DNA from: Struthidea cinerea
Lineage: Eukaryota; Chordata; Aves; Passeriformes; Corcoracidae
DNA: 64,000 nucleotides
Direction of reading: 5' to 3'
Assembly (NCBI GenBank): GCA_013397865.1
Contig: VZTI01004617.1
Span: forward strand, 4,141,753-4,205,752
The notes beneath the pieces were generated by a model. It was not told where the DNA came from. It did no database searches and saw only the letters and a list, made by a program, of their open reading frames with translations. Of this stretch, positions 60,470 through 64,000 are shown piece after piece (the stretch's first letter is position 1; each line of letters begins with the position of its first letter). A program made the position numbers and the translations under genes.

Positions 60470-61144
60470 CAATGCCATGTGTCCAGTTCCTTTTCAGTTC
60501 TCACCTTCCAACAATGCAGTTCCATTTCCTGAGTCTGCCTCTGCAGACAACCTGGTAAAACCTCTCCCATGCAGACCATGCAGTAAGATTTGCAGCATAG
60601 CTCACCTTGCACCAGCTTTTGAACTCAATGAATTTACTTTTACTACCTTGTACAAGGAGGGTGTGAAAGGAAAAGCTGCTCTGCCTGGCTGGGCATCACT
60701 TCTTGTTCTGACAAACACCCAAAAGGTGAATGTGTGGTGTTGCAGCACAGGGGAGCCAGCGTGGTTCTTCCCTTTCCCAAGGCACTGATCCTGCCTGTGT
60801 TCCCAGAGCTTTTGCAGACTTGATTGTAATTTCTGAAAATGACCTGCAGCTAATGGGCAAAACTGACTTGCTGGTTAATTAGGTGAACTCGGGAGTGTGT
60901 GGTGCTGAGCCAGGAAGAGGGAGTGATCAAAGCCTTGGCACCTCGTTCGTATTCTTGTGGTCTTGGATGCACACTCTGAGCATGTGTGTGCATAAAGCAA
61001 TGAGAGGTAAACCCTGTGGACTTGTTCCTTCCATAGCTCACATGGAGTGGGAAGGGACAGTCACCTCTGCAGTGACATCTCTGCTGTCCCTGCCGTGCTG
61101 TATGTGCTGCCTCCTCACAAGAGTTTTCTCATGACAGACTCCAG
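60470..61144. other. Convergent ARL2BP/PLLP intergenic region
   Basis: Between the last candidate ARL2BP poly(A) signal and the PLLP transcript end. Only chance frames; no repeat or RNA gene recognised. Confidence 0.5.
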
Positions 61145-61678
61145 TGCTGGATTTAGGAATGTTTTTATTTAAAGCATAAAATTTATATTGAAATTGTTAG
61201 AAATCAATACAAGAGCAGTTATGACTGCTTCCTTTGCTTCTCCTCCCATCTTCCAGCTCTGCCCCTGTTTCTGCATCCCGTTAATTGCAATTACTTACAC
61301 TGTAGCTGTGAATGAGCAGAGAGGGGAGCCTGGGCTTGGGTTAGTGATTTTTAGTACTGGACTGTGCCAAACTGGCTCAGCTCCCTCAGTGGAGCTGCTC
61401 CAGCGAGGATCCAGATGACCCCCAGGGATGAGCATGAGCTGCAGCCCCAGCGAGTCCATGTCCCCCGGTGGCAATGCTGGTGGGGTTGTGCTGTGGGCAC
61501 ATCAGCTGGAAGCATCATCAGAAACCACAGGGCAGCGTCCACGTAAGCCAGTGCTGACCACCGCTGCCCACACAGGCTGGTCCCAAAACGAGCCCTGGTG
61601 GCACACGAGGCTCCGAGCCACCAAGCCTGGCACAAGCCAGCAAAGGGTGGCCCGTGGCTGGGCTTTGCTGTCCACTCC
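61145..61678 (-). other. PLLP: PLLP 3' UTR
   Basis: Stretch between the PLLP stop codon and just beyond the minus-strand AATAAA at 61164-61169. GC-rich near the gene, AT-rich at the end. Confidence 0.6.
61164..61169 (-). terminator. PLLP poly(A) signal (AATAAA)
   Basis: Plus-strand tttatt reads AATAAA on the minus strand, about 510 nt after the stop codon. It is the first canonical hexamer in that direction. Confidence 0.6.
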
Positions 61679-61792
61679 TTACGCATGGTCAGTCACTTGG
61701 CTGGTGGCCGCGTTGCTGCCGAGCCCTTTCCAGGCGCGGAAGCTGAAGAAGGTGCTCACCCCGTAGGTGATCATCGTGACACAGGCGAAGAA
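61679..61792 (-). CDS. PLLP: PLLP terminal coding exon (residues 137-173)
   Basis: Acceptor CTCTTCCAG. Encodes FFACVTMITYGVSTFFSF, then RAWKGLGSNAATSQVTDHA and TAA at 61681-61679. Confidence 0.94.
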   Translation of the reverse strand, partial: FFACVTMITYGVSTFFSFRAWKGLGSNAATSQVTDHA

Positions 61793-63990
61793 CTGGAAGA
61801 GGAGCACACGCCACGTGTGACCACGGTGGCTGCCCCAGCCCCCCGGCCCTCCCCTGCCCGCCGGTACTCACGGAGGCGGCGGCTCTGCGGTTGTAGTCCC
61901 ACTGCCGCCAGGACGTCGGCTGCACGGCAGCCGCGCACGTCACGAAGGCGGTGATGTACAGCACGGTGGCCACAGCGTTGTAGATCATCAGCTGGGGAAA
62001 GCAAAGACGAGGTTGTGAGGTCTGGGCTCAGGCTCGTGCCTGCTGGGATGAGACAGGAGCAAAAGGCTCAGGTTCCCATTCCTCCCCGTTCCCCAGGAGA
62101 ACACATTAAATGCTCCCCAGGTTGTGTTGGGAGGATTTTGCATGACACCACAACTGCAGCAGTTGGTGACTGTAACTTTCTGGATTGACACAGGACTTTA
62201 TGGTTTGAGCATTTTCTAAGCAACTGAGGAGCAGAATGAAACAATGTCACTGTGCAAAGTGCGGGGGACATTGTTCCATCAGCCCAGAAGAGCCTGAAGC
62301 CTTCCCAGACTATCTTTCCAAGATGTTTCCCTCTTGGGATCCCCCCTCACTCCCTCTCGGCTACGCACCACGAGGGGCCAGGGGATCATGTAGAACTTCT
62401 GATGAAGCTGCAGGAGGTAAATCACGAAGAAAAGGAGTGTTAGAATCCAGAAGAAGAGGGACACAAACATCACCCAGCCGTATGCTGCGTGCAGGTGGTA
62501 CGTTGTGGCGGCGATGAGAGACCACACCAATAAACCGAGCACCTGTGGGGTGAATCAGGGAACGTGTTCAGGGGCTGGTTCCTGCAGGTGGAACACAGAA
62601 CATCGCAAGCCCAGGCACACCAGCACCAGCAGCAGCTGGGTTCCCCTCTCTCCAGGAAAGCAGCGGCACACTTGGCAGGAGAAGGGTTCCTTGGAAAGCC
62701 GCTCTGCCCCTGTGTAAGCCCGCACCACTTATTGTCATGGAAGAAACACAACAGCCTTTGTCCTGCCCGCGTCCAACGCCCTGGTGCTCAGCCGCCCCGA
62801 CAATGCCTCCTTGTCTGTCACATCCATTTCTAACACTCGTGATCACAAAATATGTGCTGGGAAGAAACATGTATAGGGGGCTCCTGCAGGAGTGGGAGGT
62901 GGCACGTGTGAGCTGCCCTGCTCTGGCTGCTGGCGGGGGAAAGCAGGAGCCTGTTTAACAGGGCGGCCTAAGCAAGGGGCTGGAGAGGTGGGACCAGCTG
63001 CAGAGTTGAAAGGTCTCTGCTGCTGGTTTTGCTTCCATCTCTCTTTCCTGACGCTCCTACAAGGCACCCCCAGCAGCATCCTTCCCGGCCCCTTCCCTGA
63101 GCGTTTGTCCCTGCGTCACCACCAGCTTCAGCCATGCCCAGGGGTTGGAATCTGGAGCCAGGAGCCAGGTCTGTGCCAGCTGTTCCACAGTGGCTGCTCG
63201 GGGCACATCCCACTGCTGCCCCCACAACGCTGCCCCGAGTAGAGGGGACGAGCGAACAGGCTCCCACGCGGCGGTGCGGCACCGTGGGCAGCTGAACACC
63301 CACCATTTGCATTCATGTGGCACCCGAGGTCCCGGGGAGAGTACCAGCGGGAGATTATTGTGGTTGCCTCCGATGCTGAAGCAACGGGGAAGTGATGCTG
63401 CTGCTCGGTTTGACGGTGCAAAGACCCTTGGGCTCTTCAGAGAGCAGCCGCCAAAGCCTGGGAGGACAACCTGGAGAGCTGGGAGTGTTTTAGGGAGCGT
63501 GAGAGCCCCACGAGCAAGCCCAGCGCACCTCAGCTGGAGTCACTGTACTTCACACTCCCCCGACCCACCGGCTGTGCCCTGCGGAGATGTCCGCGCGGAT
63601 CAGCCCGCGCCTGGCACTGGGAACCACCAGGCATTGAGCGGAGTTACCACCGGCAAGGGGTGTGAGGACAAGAATCCGAATCTTACTCTGGCTTTACAGA
63701 GGGAAGGAGGAGAGAAGGGGCTGCGCTGTCTTGGGGTTGGGGATTAGCTAGGGTTAGACAGCGGAGATGGGGTCGGAGTGGCAGCCAAAGGGACCCCGGG
63801 CTGTTTCCAGCTGAAGAAAAGCACCGAAGTGGGTGATGCCCTCCCCCCTCCGCTGTGCCCCCTCCCCGGTACTCACGGCCTGGGCGCCCATCAGCCCCCC
63901 GAGCGGCGAGAGCAAGAAGGAGCCGTCCAGGGCCGCAGGGGAGCCCGGGGAGGCGCTCCGGGCGCGCGCGGCGCCGGACAGCCCCGCCAT
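61679..63990 (-). CDS. PLLP: PLLP (plasmolipin), MARVEL-domain proteolipid, 4 coding exons
   Basis: Exons 63990-63877, 62542-62369, 61991-61872 and 61792-61679, all phase 0, join to 173 residues plus TAA; the human protein has 182. Recognised by AYGWVMFVSLFFWILTLLFF, QLHQKFYMIPWPL, ATVLYITAFVTCAAAV, NRRAAASFFAC and KGLGSNAATSQ. Four hydrophobic helices are visible at about residues 38-50, 59-82, 97-119 and 137-154, with cytosolic ends and a short basic loop (RR at 131-132) before helix 4: the MARVEL topology. Plasmolipin is a raft-associated protein of myelin and apical epithelial membranes, involved in endosomal sorting and membrane organisation. The Ala/Ser/Gly-rich N terminus diverges from mammals. 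ATG (63990-63988) has G at -3 and +4. The gene converges with ARL2BP; its promoter is cut by the window end. Identity is secure. Confidence 0.94.
61872..61991 (-). CDS. PLLP: PLLP coding exon 3 (residues 97-136)
   Basis: Acceptor CTTTCCCCAG, donor GTGAGT. Encodes LMIYNAVATVLYITAFVTC, then WRQWDYNRRAAAS. The following intron is only 79 bp. Confidence 0.94.
62369..62542 (-). CDS. PLLP: PLLP coding exon 2 (residues 39-96)
   Basis: Acceptor CACCCCACAG, donor GTGCGT. Encodes VLGLLVWSLIAATTYHL, the GYWV-type AYGWVMFVSLFF helix, and HQKFYMIPWPLV. Confidence 0.94.
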
Positions 63991-64000
63991 GCCGCGCACC
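63840..64000 (-). promoter_or_regulatory. Edge of PLLP CpG island and promoter (cut by window end)
   Basis: The last 160 bases are CpG-dense (GGCGCGCGCG, CCGCGCACC) and hold the first coding exon. The transcription start would lie beyond 64000. Confidence 0.5.
63877..63990 (-). CDS. PLLP: PLLP coding exon 1 (residues 1-38)
   Basis: ATG ten bases from the window end. Encodes MAGLSGAARARSASPGS and on to LGGLMGAQA, then donor GTGAGT. GC-rich and CpG-rich throughout. Confidence 0.88.

Noticed and set aside
63988..63999. PLLP start at GTG 63999 in frame upstream of the ATG
   Set aside because: The ATG at 63990 has a good context and a non-AUG start would need evidence; the added three residues have no support.
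1..64000. Search for tRNA, rRNA, CRISPR arrays or bacterial operons
   Set aside because: No tRNA T-loop consensus, regular spacer array or tightly packed long ORFs were seen; the window is vertebrate throughout.

Overview
This is a vertebrate nuclear window, almost certainly from a bird. Genes are split into small exons by GT-AG introns. The interspersed repeats include CR1 LINE 3' ends and a solo LTR of an avian ERVL-like family. Promoters lie in very GC-rich CpG islands, two of which contain assembly gaps (N runs at 16187-16653 and 52693-52750). From memory, the gene order PSME3IP1 (FAM192A) - RSPRY1 - ARL2BP - PLLP matches human 16q13 and the syntenic part of avian chromosome 11. No prokaryotic feature, CRISPR array or unknown multi-gene cassette is present.

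Layout. 1 to about 2370: left flank, no gene recognised. 2375-15.9 kb: PSME3IP1 on the minus strand (six coding exons, 255 residues). About 15.78-17.3 kb: a CpG island shared head-to-head by PSME3IP1 and RSPRY1, interrupted by the 467-base gap. 16.65-52.4 kb: RSPRY1 on the plus strand (two untranslated or partly untranslated 5' pieces, 14 coding exons, 575 residues, a 3' UTR of about 2.6 kb). 52.5-60.5 kb: ARL2BP on the plus strand (six coding exons, 149 residues). 61.15-64.0 kb: PLLP on the minus strand (four coding exons, 173 residues), convergent with ARL2BP, its promoter cut by the window edge. Each coding sequence joins in frame with no internal stop, and the lengths fit or come close to the remembered human proteins (254, 576, 163 and 182 residues).

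Functions, from family knowledge. PSME3IP1 binds the nuclear proteasome activator PA28-gamma. RSPRY1 is a SPRY-plus-RING protein. ARL2BP binds ARL2/ARL3 GTPases at centrosomes and cilia. PLLP is a four-helix MARVEL proteolipid of myelin and epithelial apical membranes. They are neighbours, not a pathway. The only structural coupling visible is the divergent promoter, the tight tandem RSPRY1-to-ARL2BP junction and the convergent ARL2BP/PLLP ends.

The most notable observations are: a well-formed AT-AC minor-spliceosome (U12) intron in PSME3IP1; a weak/strong pair of in-frame RSPRY1 start codons, the second giving an MGNSC lipidation-type N terminus, behind three short upstream ORFs; a pair of similar direct repeats about 150 bp long flanking ARL2BP exons 3-6; a diverged tandem duplication with a 180-bp period in an RSPRY1 intron; and an ARL2BP C terminus shorter than the remembered mammalian one. 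I found no convincing undescribed system.
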